Source: Heterohyrax brucei (Eukaryota > Chordata > Mammalia > Hyracoidea > Procaviidae). Taken from it: a stretch of DNA of 64,000 nt. The DNA is taken from assembly GCA_028571685.1 (NCBI GenBank), contig CM053143.1, forward strand, positions 156,606,329 to 156,670,328, read 5' to 3'. The notes beneath the pieces are model-generated. The model had not been told where the DNA came from, searched no databases, and saw nothing but the letters and a program-made list of their open reading frames with translations. Positions 11,071 to 22,424 of the stretch are shown one piece after another (position 1 is the first letter of the stretch; every line of letters starts with the position of its first letter). The translations under genes and the position numbers were made by a program.

Positions 11071-11855
11071 GGGTGGAGGTAGCCTTGCTAACCCAAGAGC
11101 GAGAGAGCTGAGTGCATTAGTCGAAGAGGCTTTCTAGCAAGAGTAGGGTGCCTCCAGGCATTTGAATCATTGGAGTTACAGAGCTTTGGAACACTTGCCC
11201 CTGGAGGGCAGATGTGGGCCTGAGGCCCAGGACATGTGGCCATAGGAACAGAACAGAAGCTAAAGAGATAAACAAGGTGAGAAACTGAGCTGCCTCAGGC
11301 CCAAAAGGTATGGCCGTGACCTCAGGGGTTTCAAAGGGTTGATCCAGGGCTTTCTGTGTTTGTAAGAGTGGAATTGCCTCTCAGGTGGGCTTAGAGTGCA
11401 CCAAAAGGCAATGGGGCAAAGTTTCTGTCCAAGTAGGCCTTAAAGGCAGAGTTGTAGCACAGGGCTGGAGGTCTCCATTCAGAATCCAGAGAGTGTGGCC
11501 AATACCTAGTGTCTGGAGGGCAGGGCCATTGTGTAGAATGTCTCAGAAAATGTAAGAGTATTTCCAAAACTTGGATGGCTAATGTAATGTGTTGTACTGA
11601 TTTGCCTGTTGCCCGTTAATGCCTTCTTTCCATGCAGTTTCTCCCGTTTGTAACGGAATGTCTAACTTGTGCCTGCTCTGCCATTGTACCTTTGGAAGCA
11701 GATGACTTGCACTTTAGGTTTCATAGATGTAAAGAAAATTTTGAATTTCAGACTTTGAACTTATTTAAGACTTCTACCATATGGGATGGACATGATTTTG
11801 ATATGATGGGATGAATGTTTCAAAGATGTGATTTTGGGGGTGCCAAAGAGTGAGA
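11071..11855 (+). mobile_element. MaLR internal region, 3' part
   Basis: Fossil internal sequence directly upstream of the LTR at 11856. Its last part (tgggatgaatgtttc, gattttgggggtgcc) resembles the end of MaLR internal regions. No 5' LTR is present on the left; the sequence abuts BovB directly. The element is incomplete and broken, and I see no gene function. Confidence 0.6.
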
Positions 11856-12376
11856 TGTCATGGATTGTATTGTGTTCCCCCAAGATATGTGTAGCCATGT
11901 TTCTGGACCGTGATTCCCAATATCTTATGATTGTCCTCCGTTTTGTGATTTTCCTATGCTGTATGGTAAAGGATTAGGATGGGACTGTAAATTTCTTTGT
12001 AAGAGCACCCCTCTGCTCCATGTAAAGGGGATTTCCCTGGAGTGTGGCTTGCCTCACCCTTAATCCTTTCATCTTACAAGAGATAAAAGTAAAGGGAAAA
12101 AAGCAGAGAACTGGGAATCTCACACCATGAAGAAAGCACTGGGAGAAGAGGGCATCCTTCAGACTTGAGGTTCCTGTGCCAAGATATTCCCTGGACAAAG
12201 ACTGATGCAATACTGGACTTTCCTCCAGAGCCAACAAGGGGTAAAGTCTTCCCCTGGAGTGGACATCCTGAATTTGGACCTGTAGCCTACCGAACTGTGT
12301 AAGAATAAACCTTCCCTTGTTAAAGCCATCCACTTTGTGGTATTTCTGTTAGAGCAGCCCTAGTTGACTAAAACGC
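11856..12376 (+). mobile_element. MaLR-type 3' LTR
   Basis: Fossil LTR of the family seen at 2920, from tgtcatggattgtattg to tgactaaaac, attached to internal sequence on its left. No matching 5-bp duplication is visible because the 5' end of the element is missing. Confidence 0.85.
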
Positions 12377-13535
12377 ATACATGTGATGGTGATTGAAAAT
12401 ATCATGGTTTGGGTCAGATGCATCTTAGTCTTCAAGGTGACATCTTTACTTTTCAGTACTTTAAAGAGGTCCTTTGCTGCAGACTTTCCAAATGCAATCT
12501 TTGGTTCTTCAACTGCTGCTTCCATGAGCATTAATTGTAGAGCCAAGGAAAATGAAATCCTTCACAACCTCAGTCCTTTCTCCACTGATCACAATGTTGC
12601 TTACTGGTCCTCTTGTGAGGATTTTTGTTTTCTTGATATTGAGATGCAATGCTGCAGGCTGTAAGTGTTTCAAATCCTTTTCATTTCCAGCAAGCAAGGT
12701 TCTGTCATCTGCATAATGCAAGTTGTTAATAAGTCTTCCTCTAATTGTGATGCCTCTTTCTTCTTCCTGTAGTCCAACTTCTCAGATTATTTGCTCAGCA
12801 TACAAACTGAAAAAGTATAGGGAAGGGATACAACTCTGAGGTGCACCTTTCCTGGCTTTAAACCATGCAATGTCCCCTCATTCTGTTCACACAACTGCTT
12901 CTTGATTCACGTACAGATTCCTTAAGAGCACAATTAAGTGTTCCGGAATTCACATTCCAGAATTCACAGTGTCATCTATAATTTGTTATGATTCACATAG
13001 TCAAATGTCTTTGCATAGTTAATGAAACACAAGTGAACATCTTTCTGTTATTCTGTGTTTTCAGCCAAGATCCATTTGACGTCAGCGATGAATGATATCC
13101 CTGGTTCTACATCCTCTTTTGAATGTAGCTTGAATTTCTGGCACTTCCTTGTCAATTTACTGTTGCAGTCACTTTTGAATGATCTTTAGTAAAATTTTAC
13201 TTGTGTACGATATTAATGATATTATTCAGTCATTTCTGCATTTGGTTGGTTCACCTTTCTCAGGGATAGACATAAATATGGATTTCTTCTAGTCGGTTTG
13301 CCTGGAAGTTGTCCTCCAAATTTCTTGGTATAGATGAGTGAGCACTTCCAGCACTGCATTCATTTGTTGAAATATCTCAACTGATAGCCCATCAATTTTG
13401 GACCCTTGTTTTTTGCCAATGCCTTTAATGCTGCTTCAGTTTCTTCCTTCAGTACCATGAGCTCCTGATCATGTGCTACCTCTTCAAGTGGCTGAGCATC
13501 GACCAATTCTTTCTGGTATAATGAGTCTGTGAATT
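12377..13535 (-). mobile_element. BovB/RTE LINE fragment (RT domain)
   Basis: The minus strand encodes part of the reverse transcriptase. Residues MHYADDRTLLAGNEKDLKHL keep the YADD catalytic box near 12698-12721, followed by FIFLGSTINAHGSSS. It continues leftwards in the consensus to tgatatccctggttctac and gactaattctttctgg-like sequence near 13505. Both ends are truncated; several indels interrupt the frame. Confidence 0.9.
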
Positions 13536-13594
13536 TCAGTCTAGTATAAGGAATAACTATTAGTTTATTAACGGTATCCTAGTACAGAATTTGG

Positions 13595-13749
13595 AAAGCT
13601 TGGTGGTATAGTGATCAAGTGATGTGACTACTAAATAGAAGATCAGCAGTTCAAATCCACTAGGTGCTCCTTGAAAACTCTATGGGACAGTTCTACCGTG
13701 TCCTATAGGGCTACTGTGAGTCAGAATATACTTGGTTTTGGTTTTTTGG
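13595..13749 (+). mobile_element. AfroSINE
   Basis: Head agcttggtggtatagtg, B-box-like gcagttcaaatcc, tail cctatagggctactgtgag, ending in a T/G-rich run. Confidence 0.88.
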
Positions 13750-14102
13750 GGGTCGGGGTTATTTAATACAGAATTTGGACAACCATTTACTGGGACTTAA
13801 CTAACAGCCCTTTCAAGACTGAAGTTTTTTGTGTTCTGAGCTTTTTGTTGATGGCGTATATTTTCAGTAGTGGAACACATGCAGATTAATGAACTGTGTT
13901 TATTATTAGTATGGGAATGGATGTTCTTATCAGTTGCTAGTGGCACTCTAGCACCATGCTTTGTGGGCTGACCATGTCCCTGTGAGCGCAGGAGCCACAA
14001 CTTGTTTTAGGATCCTACAGTCCAGTTACACTGGGCACCTATGGTTTTCTAAATATGACATGCCCACACAACAAGCCAGACCCGCCAGAGCTCCCTATCA
14101 CA

Positions 14103-14293
14103 TAGTTTTTCCAACCACTCCAACAGTCACGAAGTCAGTTCTAACTCACATGGACTCCACATGGCTTCTAAGGCTGAAAATCTTTATGGAAGCACACTGC
14201 CACATCTTTCTCATGCAGAGTGGCTAGTGGATTCAAATCAATGATCATCTGGTTTGCAACTGAGTACTTTAACTACTAAACAACCAGGGCTTC
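14103..14293 (-). mobile_element. AfroSINE, long variant
   Basis: Plus-strand order: gaagtcagttctaactcac (tail side), tctaaggctgaaaatcttta (middle block of the long type), taactactaaacaaccaggg (head). Diverged. Confidence 0.75.
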
Positions 14294-15134
14294 AGCTTTG
14301 CACACAGGAAATCACAATTATGCTCACGGGGATCATTTAGGTGTACATAAGCCAAAAGACATAAAATTTTGACCCAGTTACACTTTCTAGATATATTGCC
14401 TGAGACAGAAACTTTAGTGAATTTTCATCAAAGAAACTTTCTTTTATTTTTCACTATTATACAGGCCCCTACTGAAGAGTTGCATATAATTTTAGTGGGT
14501 TAAACAGTCTCCCAAGAAACCTGACAACATGAAGATGTTTGTGGGTGCTTTCTGTTCTAAAAATCATGACAAAATTGATAGAATTAGACTTCGTATCATC
14601 TATGATACTTTCTAGCTCTTCAGTTCCTCGGTAAGACTGTCTTAATTACTCTGTAATGTTCCTAAGCTACATAAGGGTTAGAAGGCTATCTATCATGTAC
14701 CTGTATCTGTCTGTCATTTGTCTAATCTATCTGAACTATGTAACTATTTACAGTAAAACCTCTGAAAGTCGGAAGTTCAAGGGACTGCCTTGTTTTCTGG
14801 GTCCTGAAAGTTTTCTGCCTTTGACAGGTTGTAGTCTTTCCACTTTTCTATAATTCTCTATTAGTGGAATATATTTAAATGTTCCTTCTCTGACAGTTTT
14901 CCTTCTTAAACAGGTACCGGCATTCCCAGGATTTGCTGTATATTCATTATTTTACTGTCAGTTCAGTAAGCTTTTGCAGAAATGTTATTAAATACATATA
15001 GTTAATGTGCCATATCTATGCTTTCTACTGAATTCTGCCTAGAAAGTAATAATTGCATCATAATTTGTTACAATAAATTTGGTTATCCCATTATACATTT
15101 TGCTCTAATTTGCCAGATCCTAATCTCAACTCTT
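14294..15134. other. unique AT-rich DNA
   Basis: Nothing recognised beyond short pyrimidine-rich (tctg/tatc) runs near 14680-14740. Confidence 0.4.
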
Positions 15135-15290
15135 GAAACCACGGGGGCATAGTGGTTAAGCCTATGTCTGCTAACCAAAAGACTGGCAGTTTGAATCTAC
15201 CAGGAGATCCTTGTAAACTCTGTGGGACTATTCTGCTCTGTTCTATATGGTTACTATGATCTGGAATTGACTCAATGGCAGTGGGTTTGC
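15135..15290 (+). mobile_element. AfroSINE
   Basis: gaaaccacgggggcatagtg to caatggcagtgggttt; both the tRNA-like head and RTE-like tail are present. Confidence 0.9.
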
Positions 15291-16218
15291 TATTTTTGGA
15301 ATTTCAACTGTGGTCTTGTCATTAATCTACCCTAAACCTTTAACAACAACTAATTATTTACGTGGAAACATCTTGCTTAAAATCACAGGTTCTAAATTAC
15401 CAGTGACATGTAAATATTTTTTCCAAGTTCTTTACAATACTATTGCCTGCCTCTTTTGTCTCTAAATGAATTTCTAACTTTAATTTCTCAGTTGTTTTAT
15501 CTGTGTTGTTTATTCCATCTAAAATTGTATACTTCCCACTCACCTGTTCAGAATAAAAAGGAAAAAGAATAAAAATCGGTCAGTTCATTTGACACTAAAA
15601 TATTACTTGATCCATTAAAAATGCTCTGCTTTCCTATTTCTACACATCTGTGGAAATTCTTATTTGAAACTGAAAATTTTGGGAGGCAGAACACTATCAT
15701 TTTTCATAAATTTATGTCTTTCTTATACTTTACTTTGTGTTCTAGAATTATATGATTTTTTTTTTATCTCAAACTTTTTCAGTTTTTGGTATTTTTAGCA
15801 CCACTCTGCTGAGCGTAGAAATGCAATGACTATTCATTGAATTAGATCAAAATGGCAAAATTTCGTATATAAAATGATTTTCTTCTTGAACTTTTACCTT
15901 GTCAATATATTGCTAATATGTGTCCCTTGTAATAAACTATTTGATTCAGGTTGTGGGGGTGACTGTATTTAAAGTACATAAGTCAGTAAAATCATTTCTT
16001 TCACCATAGGATGTTTGCATCAATCATTTCCTTCCCCTCCCCACAAAGGGGACCATTCAGCAGCTATTAATGTAAAAATGGTGTCACAATAATTGTGCAC
16101 CTACCAGGCACTATAGTTTCATGTAATTTTAAAAATAAGATAAATGTAAATTCCTTTCCAGCATTTTTGTACTAAATCTAAGTTAATTCCAATTTCAGTT
16201 GGTAGAGACTATTAGAGA
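15291..16218. other. unique AT-rich DNA
   Basis: No repeat or exon recognised. Confidence 0.4.
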
Positions 16219-16382
16219 GAACCATAGTGGAGTAGTGGTTAAGTGCTATGGCTGATAATCAGAAAGTCAGCAGTTCAAATCTTTGAGGTTATCCTTGAAA
16301 ACTCTATGGTGCAGTTCTACTCTGTTTATAGGATCCTTATGAGTTGGAATTGATTTGACTGCAGTGGGTTTGGTTTGGTTTA
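16219..16382 (+). mobile_element. AfroSINE
   Basis: gaaccatagtggagtagtgg to gcagtgggtttggtttgg. Confidence 0.88.
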
Positions 16383-17159
16383 TTGGAGATTGTTTCTACT
16401 GAAATGGGTATCTTAGAAACAGATCAAAGAAACAAAGGATACATTGTAGAGAGTGTTTTCCTGTGTGAATATATTGATAAAATGGAGATGGAATTTTACT
16501 GAGACGATTTAAATGTTGGCAGTTTTAAACAATGTCAATCAAAATGATAGATACTACAGTTTCCAGCTTCAGGAGAGCAGAGAGCATCACTTGTCTGTGT
16601 AATGTGGCTCCCTAGGCCAGTGTGATATGCTGCCTCATTTTGAGTCTTTGATGTATTCTTAATATTCTTTTGCAAGAAGTTTGATCTTTTTTTTATTTTA
16701 GTGTATCAGAGTCTAATATTTAGACACTGTTAGTGGTTGAAATTGGGTATCTATATACCTTTGCATCTAAATCAGAGTTCAATGGTTCCCCCTCTCGCAT
16801 TCATTTAAATCTATAATTTTTAAATTCTCATAGACATGGAAAAAACACTTGTTGAAGAAGAGATGATATTAAGACCCTACTCCCTCTTACTCCAAACCCA
16901 GATTATTTCATTCTAAAAGCTTCCAACATGTCTGAAGAATGATTGTGGCCTCCCTGCATCCAGATCATGAGAAAGAATGATGCCAGAAGTCTCTGTTATG
17001 AGTCATTTGCAAAATCTTTCAGTACTTTCCCCCCACTTGTCCAGGAAATCAAGAGAAACAAGGAGAACAATGAGGAAGAGAAAACTGTAAACACAATGAA
17101 TTTTGTAAACTCTAAAGCAGCTGAGATTGATCAAGTCACATGGGCAGAGAAGTGACAGA
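16383..17159. other. unique DNA
   Basis: A 70-codon plus-strand frame (16943-17155) is present, with no family resemblance and no splice or promoter context. I treat it as spurious. Confidence 0.4.
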
Positions 17160-18929
17160 GAATAGCTCTTAGCTATGACCCCACAGTACAATTCCTAAAT
17201 ATGAAAGGTTTAACTCTGAAGAGCTAAAGCAACATCCTGAATTTATAACAACCACAGCAAAAACAGAGCAGAGCAAAGATGAGGAAGAGCAGAAGCAGTG
17301 TACATGAGGTGGAGGCAGAAGTTCAAAGACTGTGCAAAGACACCAGTATCCATAGTGTTCTATATGTTGTTTATAATACCTTTGCAAGGTTCCCTTACCA
17401 TTAACTCTAAGTCATTAAAACTTGTGATTTATTACAAGGTTGTTTGGAAAATTTCTCAGTGTCAGAAACATAAAAGTAAGTGGAGAATATGTAAATGACC
17501 TTTAAATTGACTTTGACCCAGCATGCTGTCATAAAAGAAAACAGCATAGCTTGGTAAGCCAGCCTCCAGACATAAGTCTAAGCAACATCCTTAAATCTCT
17601 AATATTGAAGAAAAGTGCTACATTCGGCCAGTCTAATTTTGGTAAGAAGATATAACACAGTAGTCTTTGCTGTAACACTGACCTTACCATACGAGGCCAA
17701 AGTAAAGAATTCACTTATAATCCCTGAAATTTGCTCCCTCATTAAGAGTAGGTACAGATGGAACTTCATTTTAGAGTCAGACTCTCCAAAGACTGAGACT
17801 CTTGTTGTATCCTTAGGGATATAAATCAGTTGTTGATGTGGAGCAGCTAGTTAACCATTAAGCATTTCGAAAGGCTGCTACACTATGTGTTTCTATAGAA
17901 CACCAAAACTGTAAGCTTCTCAGAAAAGAACAGGTTGCTCTGGTGACAAGCAGAGAGACTTTCCAGAAAAGGTAACTTAAGAACAGATCACCATGGTAAC
18001 TGCAGAGGGACTTTTCAGGAGCACAGTAGATTTAACTTGCATAGAGGATTAAAATAATATTTACCCTTGCAAGAGCAAGCTTAAAGTAGGATAATTAAAA
18101 GTAACACCTGGGCAAAACCTGGGTAAAAGAAAGAGAGCAAGTCAGACAACAGGTTGAGACCTGTCCTCGGATGGAGAACATCCCCAGCAAGTTGGTTGCA
18201 TGACACCCGAGCTATCATGCACTCTGTCATAGGCACCATCACTGCTTGTCTTGGAAAAACACTGCTTTATAAATTACAGAGCATCAACACCTAGTCTGAG
18301 TGTCTGTTGAGGACCAAACCAGAAGGGGACTAAATCTCTCTAGGGAAAGCCTTCAAGTCATCGGAGGTCCCAAACACAATTTTGAATTGAGATTTTGTCT
18401 CACCTTGGATCCTAGGTAAAAGGGAGCTCAACCAAGTTCAAGCCTCATTAAGCCTTCCTCTAGAGACCACTTATAAATGGTAAAAAGCTAAGGTAATAAC
18501 TAATGATTTGGACTCTTAACTATTGAACTAACATTCTAATTTAATTGCTAATTCTGGTTTTCCAGTTCTAAATGAACAACATTTCTTATGTGCTATGCTA
18601 TGACTACCTTATGATGAACTAAATTAACTTATGCATGGCAAGTGAGCACCTCTCTATTAATTTTTAAGAGCAAAATCCTGCATGGCAAGCAGATATCTAA
18701 AAACTCCACAAGAGATACAGACATGTCTTGAAGCACAAGAATTCACCTAAAGTGGCTTGGTTTGCATTTCATTACTGAGGTTATTGCAAGGCTTGGGGCT
18801 TGGGTAAGACAAGGCTAGTGGTAAGAACCATTCTGGTTGTGGTTCCCATTAGAGAACAGAGAGGTGGGTTAAACACTGCCTCTGAGACAGCCAGGAAGAT
18901 GAAAGCCCTAGTTTAGGAAATGCGAAAGT
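17160..18929 (+). repeat. possible old LTR-like block
   Basis: Some features suggest an old LTR: a TATA-like ctttataaattacagagc near 18264, followed by gtgtctgttgaggacc and a U5-like stretch ending gattttgtctca near 18402. I cannot name the family or define the ends, and see no flanking duplication. If it is an LTR element it is an old fossil. Confidence 0.25.
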
Positions 18930-19425
18930 TTAAGCAGGGCTCTTCATCGCTGATACATAGCCTGTCCCATAAACAGATAATCCAGGAAAATCTAATTTAT
19001 TCAAAAGTGAGTAGCTAAAAAGAAACTAGCAGCTTATCTTAGACTAGGTTCTCACTGCTGGCTCACGGTCTGTGGAATCAGAGGCATCCCAGAACAGTAA
19101 GTAAAAGGGCAGGCTGCTGACTCACAGGTTACAGAGTCTGACTAATCCTAAAATCACCAGGCAATGTAGCAGGCTGCTAGCCTAAGGAGAAGTCAGAGAA
19201 AGCAAAAGCCAGTGAGCATTGCCAGAATGCCCATATATATCTGATGCAGGCTGCAACCCTGAGGACACTACCCTTACAACTGATTGATTAATTTCATCAA
19301 ATCATATCACAGAAGTGATTATATCAGACCGCAGATAAAATAACTAAATCATTACCTAACTGCCGAACCACTGAAAATCACGGCCCATTCAAGGTGTGGC
19401 ACAACTTTAACCAGTACATGCCTCA
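18930..19425 (-). mobile_element. MaLR-like LTR of a second family
   Basis: Fossil LTR read on the minus strand. It has a gatatatatgggc TATA-like stretch (plus-strand cccatatatatctg near 19232), then gttgcagcctgcatcag upstream of it, and an AATAAA signal near 19000 (plus-strand aatttattca). The family differs from the tgtcatgg family of the other LTRs. Ends are approximate. Confidence 0.55.
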
Positions 19426-19479
19426 CCCATAAAAAAAAAAAAAATAAGAACCTTTCAGAAAGAAGCAAAAATGAATAAA

Positions 19480-20475
19480 CATTAAAATACAACAACAAAC
19501 ACTGAAAATAGAAAAGTAAACAAAAAAAATGAACAAATGTTCTTCAATACGTGTTCTAAAAAATAATGTGCCAACTGAGTGTAAGAAGAAAGCGCATAAA
19601 GAAGTTGAAAATATCAAAAAATAAACGAGACAGGGATACACGTGTATAGATGTCCAAATGCAGATTAGAAATACCTAGGGACTGTTGTTAATGACTACTG
19701 CCCTCAAAATCCTCACTGGGACCACAAGATTTTCCAAGCAGTATTCTACCAAATGTTTCAACAACAGCTAATGCTAGTGATTTAGTAAAGTGAATTTAAA
19801 AATTATTTTTTAAATCTGGAAGTGATAGAACACAAAATTAAACTATGCTACAATTTCACCAACCCCTCTCAAACAAAATATTAAAACACTAAGTCCACTA
19901 GTATATTGAAGATTAATAAATTGTGGGAAAAATATAAATTTATTAAAGAAATGCAAAGATGGTTCAGTATTAGGAAACATTAAAAGAGTTTACAATATTA
20001 ATAAATCTGGAGAAAAAATCATACTTTTATGCCCATTGCTAATCAAAGAGTCAACAGATACTCCTTAAAAATTTAGATAAGGATGGACTTCTAGAAATGT
20101 TGAAATATGTGTATTTCAGCCCAAAGATGGAAAAACATTAAAGCCATTCTCAGCTGTCAGGAATATGACAATAAAATCCATTATCATCTTGATCTTTAAC
20201 ATTTTATCTTGTAATATCTTTGTATTAGATCAAATATGGTGCAGTCAGACTAGAAAAACAAAGACAAAAATAGAAGAGAAAGCATTAGAATTATCATTTG
20301 TCAACAATACGATTAAAAAAACTTAAAAATCCTAAGAAAATCTAAGAAATTAACAAGCAATCAAAAAATCAGTTTAGCAAAGTAAAGGAAGTAATAATAC
20401 TTTGCTAAAGTAAGTATAGCAAAATGAATAGTTTCTATATGTATAAATAACAAGCAGTTAGAAGTTTTGTGTGAA
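19480..20475 (+). mobile_element. ancient L1 ORF2 fossil
   Basis: Very diverged sense L1 reverse transcriptase sequence. The best anchors are aaatgcaaagatggttcag, attaataaatctggagaaaa and, further on, atctaagaaattaacaagc. No usable reading frame. It is older than the BovB layer. Confidence 0.6.
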
Positions 20476-20479
20476 TATA

Positions 20480-20772
20480 TACATCCAAAGTATGTGACGT
20501 GTAATCTTGCCATCCTTGCTTCCAAGAAGCATTCTGGTTGCACGGATTCCAAAAAGTGCACTTCGTCCAAGATCCGTTTGCAATTTTGGCAGTCCATATA
20601 CTTCACCAACACCAAAATTGAAAGGCATACAGTCTTCTTCTACCTTCCTCATTCACTGTCCAGCTTCTGCACATATATAAGGCAATTGGAAACATCGTAG
20701 CTTGAGTCAGGCACACTTTAGTTTTCAAAGTAACATCTTTGCTTTAAAGATAGATGTCTTTTTGAGTAGTTT
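20480..20772 (-). mobile_element. BovB/RTE LINE, 3'-side part of a nested copy
   Basis: Antisense C-terminal coding blocks: tcttgccatccttgcttcc, ttggcagtccatatacttc, ttcaccaacaccaaaattg and attcactgtccagcttctg. The extreme 3' end is missing. The copy resumes at 22425 after an L1 segment. Confidence 0.85.
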
Positions 20773-22424
20773 GATGCCACCAGGCTTTCCATAATATTGA
20801 TGGGTATGAGTTTACTGGAATTTTGTGTGTATGTGTGTGCTGCTAGTGTTTTCTTTGTCCCTCTTTCTCTCCTGTGCTGAATTCCTGTTATTCTTTCTTT
20901 CTTTTTTTCTTTTTTGCGTTTTCATTTCACATCTTTTTTTTCCTTTTTATTGACTTTGTGTTTTTCTTCTTTATTTTGATGAAAAGGTTTGTTAACTTTT
21001 TTGGTGGTTACCTTTATTTTATCCTTAACTTCCTAGGTTTGAACCACTCTTTTATCACTTGGTATTGCCTTGCTTTCTTCTCCATTAGAAAGTTCTATAC
21101 CTACACTGCTTATTCCTTCTTTTATTGTTCTGATGTTTTCATTTACAGATTAACCTCTCTGGTTCCCTGCTGTAGATTTTTCAGTTTAGAATAATCCTTG
21201 ACAGTTCATGTCCTGGTTGCTATCTGGCTGGCATGATTCTGTGTCCTAGATTCAATGACTGTCTCTGTGTTTTCTGTTTTTTCCCCCTGCACTAGAAATC
21301 CAATGGTATCATGCATCATTCTCAAGGTTTCTTCATTTTTCTTTGTGCTTTTCTCTGATTTTTCCTCAAGGTGGTATCCAAGTATTTATCTTTAACTTTG
21401 CTAATTCTGTCTTCCATTGTTTCAAAACTGCTCTTCAGACCTTCTGTGATACTGTCCATTTCTGGAATTTTGCTGAGTGTCCTTTGGATTTGTAATTGTT
21501 TCTGTATTATTTCTAGTTAGGAAGTTATTTTGTCATTTTATTTCTATATTATCTTGAATTATTCTGTTGTTTTGTCTGTCATTTCCGTGAATTAGTCCAG
21601 TTTTTTCTCAGTTTTGTCTGTTTTTTGCTTCTATTTTTGGATAGCTCTGAATATTTGAGATTTGAATCTCTGTCCACCAGGAACTCCTCACAAACGCTAT
21701 GGAGAAGTTCTACTCTGACCTCTAGAGTCACTATGACTCAGATTCTACTTGATGACAGTCAATGGGTTATCAAGCATTACTAGTATCTTTTCTTCTACTG
21801 GAAAATAATCTAGTGTTTTACTTTGGATGCCTACTGAAAACCTCCTGTTCTGGTTTTCTTTCTTTTCATGTTTTGATATTATTTGCTGTCTTTGGAGCAT
21901 TCAATAGTTCAGTGGTTATTGTCTCAGTTTATGGACTGTAGACTTGTTTGTTTCATCCTGTTTTATGGTTTTATTTGGTTTAGTCTGAGTGATGGACTCT
22001 ATGTTCTTTGTTATTTGTCTGTGGGAGAGATACTTTTCTCCGCTTTTTTTCCAACGGGGAGGGCTCAGCTACAGTCTAGCAGGCAGGTCCAGTGGGTGTT
22101 TGGTCTCCTGCTGAGAGCTCTGTAAGTCTGCTTTCCTGTATTCCCTGTTCACCAACCTCCAGTAGGAGCACAAGATGACAAATCCATGCTGTGTTAGCTG
22201 ATAAAGGACCTCTGCTCTCTATCTCTCTTTGCTTTCTGTTCTCTGTCAGCTGTTTATTCCATTCAGTGCTTGGTTGAGCTCTTTATCCCTTCATTTGATG
22301 CTTACGATTCCAGGATTGATGTTTGTCTCTGTTTTACTTAATTTTTCAAGTTCTTACTGTGGTAGGATGGCATGGTGATTCTGTCTATAGTAATAGGTAG
22401 ACTATGTTTTCCTTGTGTCTTTGG
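20773..22424 (-). mobile_element. L1 5' region (5' UTR and ORF1 start), inserted in BovB
   Basis: The pyrimidine-rich plus strand is antisense to an A-rich L1 ORF1 coiled-coil region (ccattgtttcaaaactgctc, gtccatttctggaattttgc, tatcttgaattattctg). To its right lies an L1 5' UTR-like region (ggacctctgctctctatctc, ttttcaagttcttactgtgg). A SINE fragment interrupts it at 21661-21769. It lacks ORF2 and the 3' end, which is the reverse of ordinary 5' truncation. Family assignment is from recalled similarity only. Confidence 0.55.
21661..21769 (+). mobile_element. AfroSINE 3' part inside L1
   Basis: gtccaccaggaactcctc through gagtcactatgactcag to gtcaatgggtta; the head is missing. Confidence 0.75.

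Noticed and set aside
16943-17155. 70-codon frame as a small gene
   Set aside because: No homology recognised, no splice or polyadenylation context, and no sign of codon constraint.
20874-21194. 106-codon phenylalanine-rich membrane-like protein
   Set aside because: Antisense of A-rich L1 ORF1 sequence gives F-rich frames by composition.
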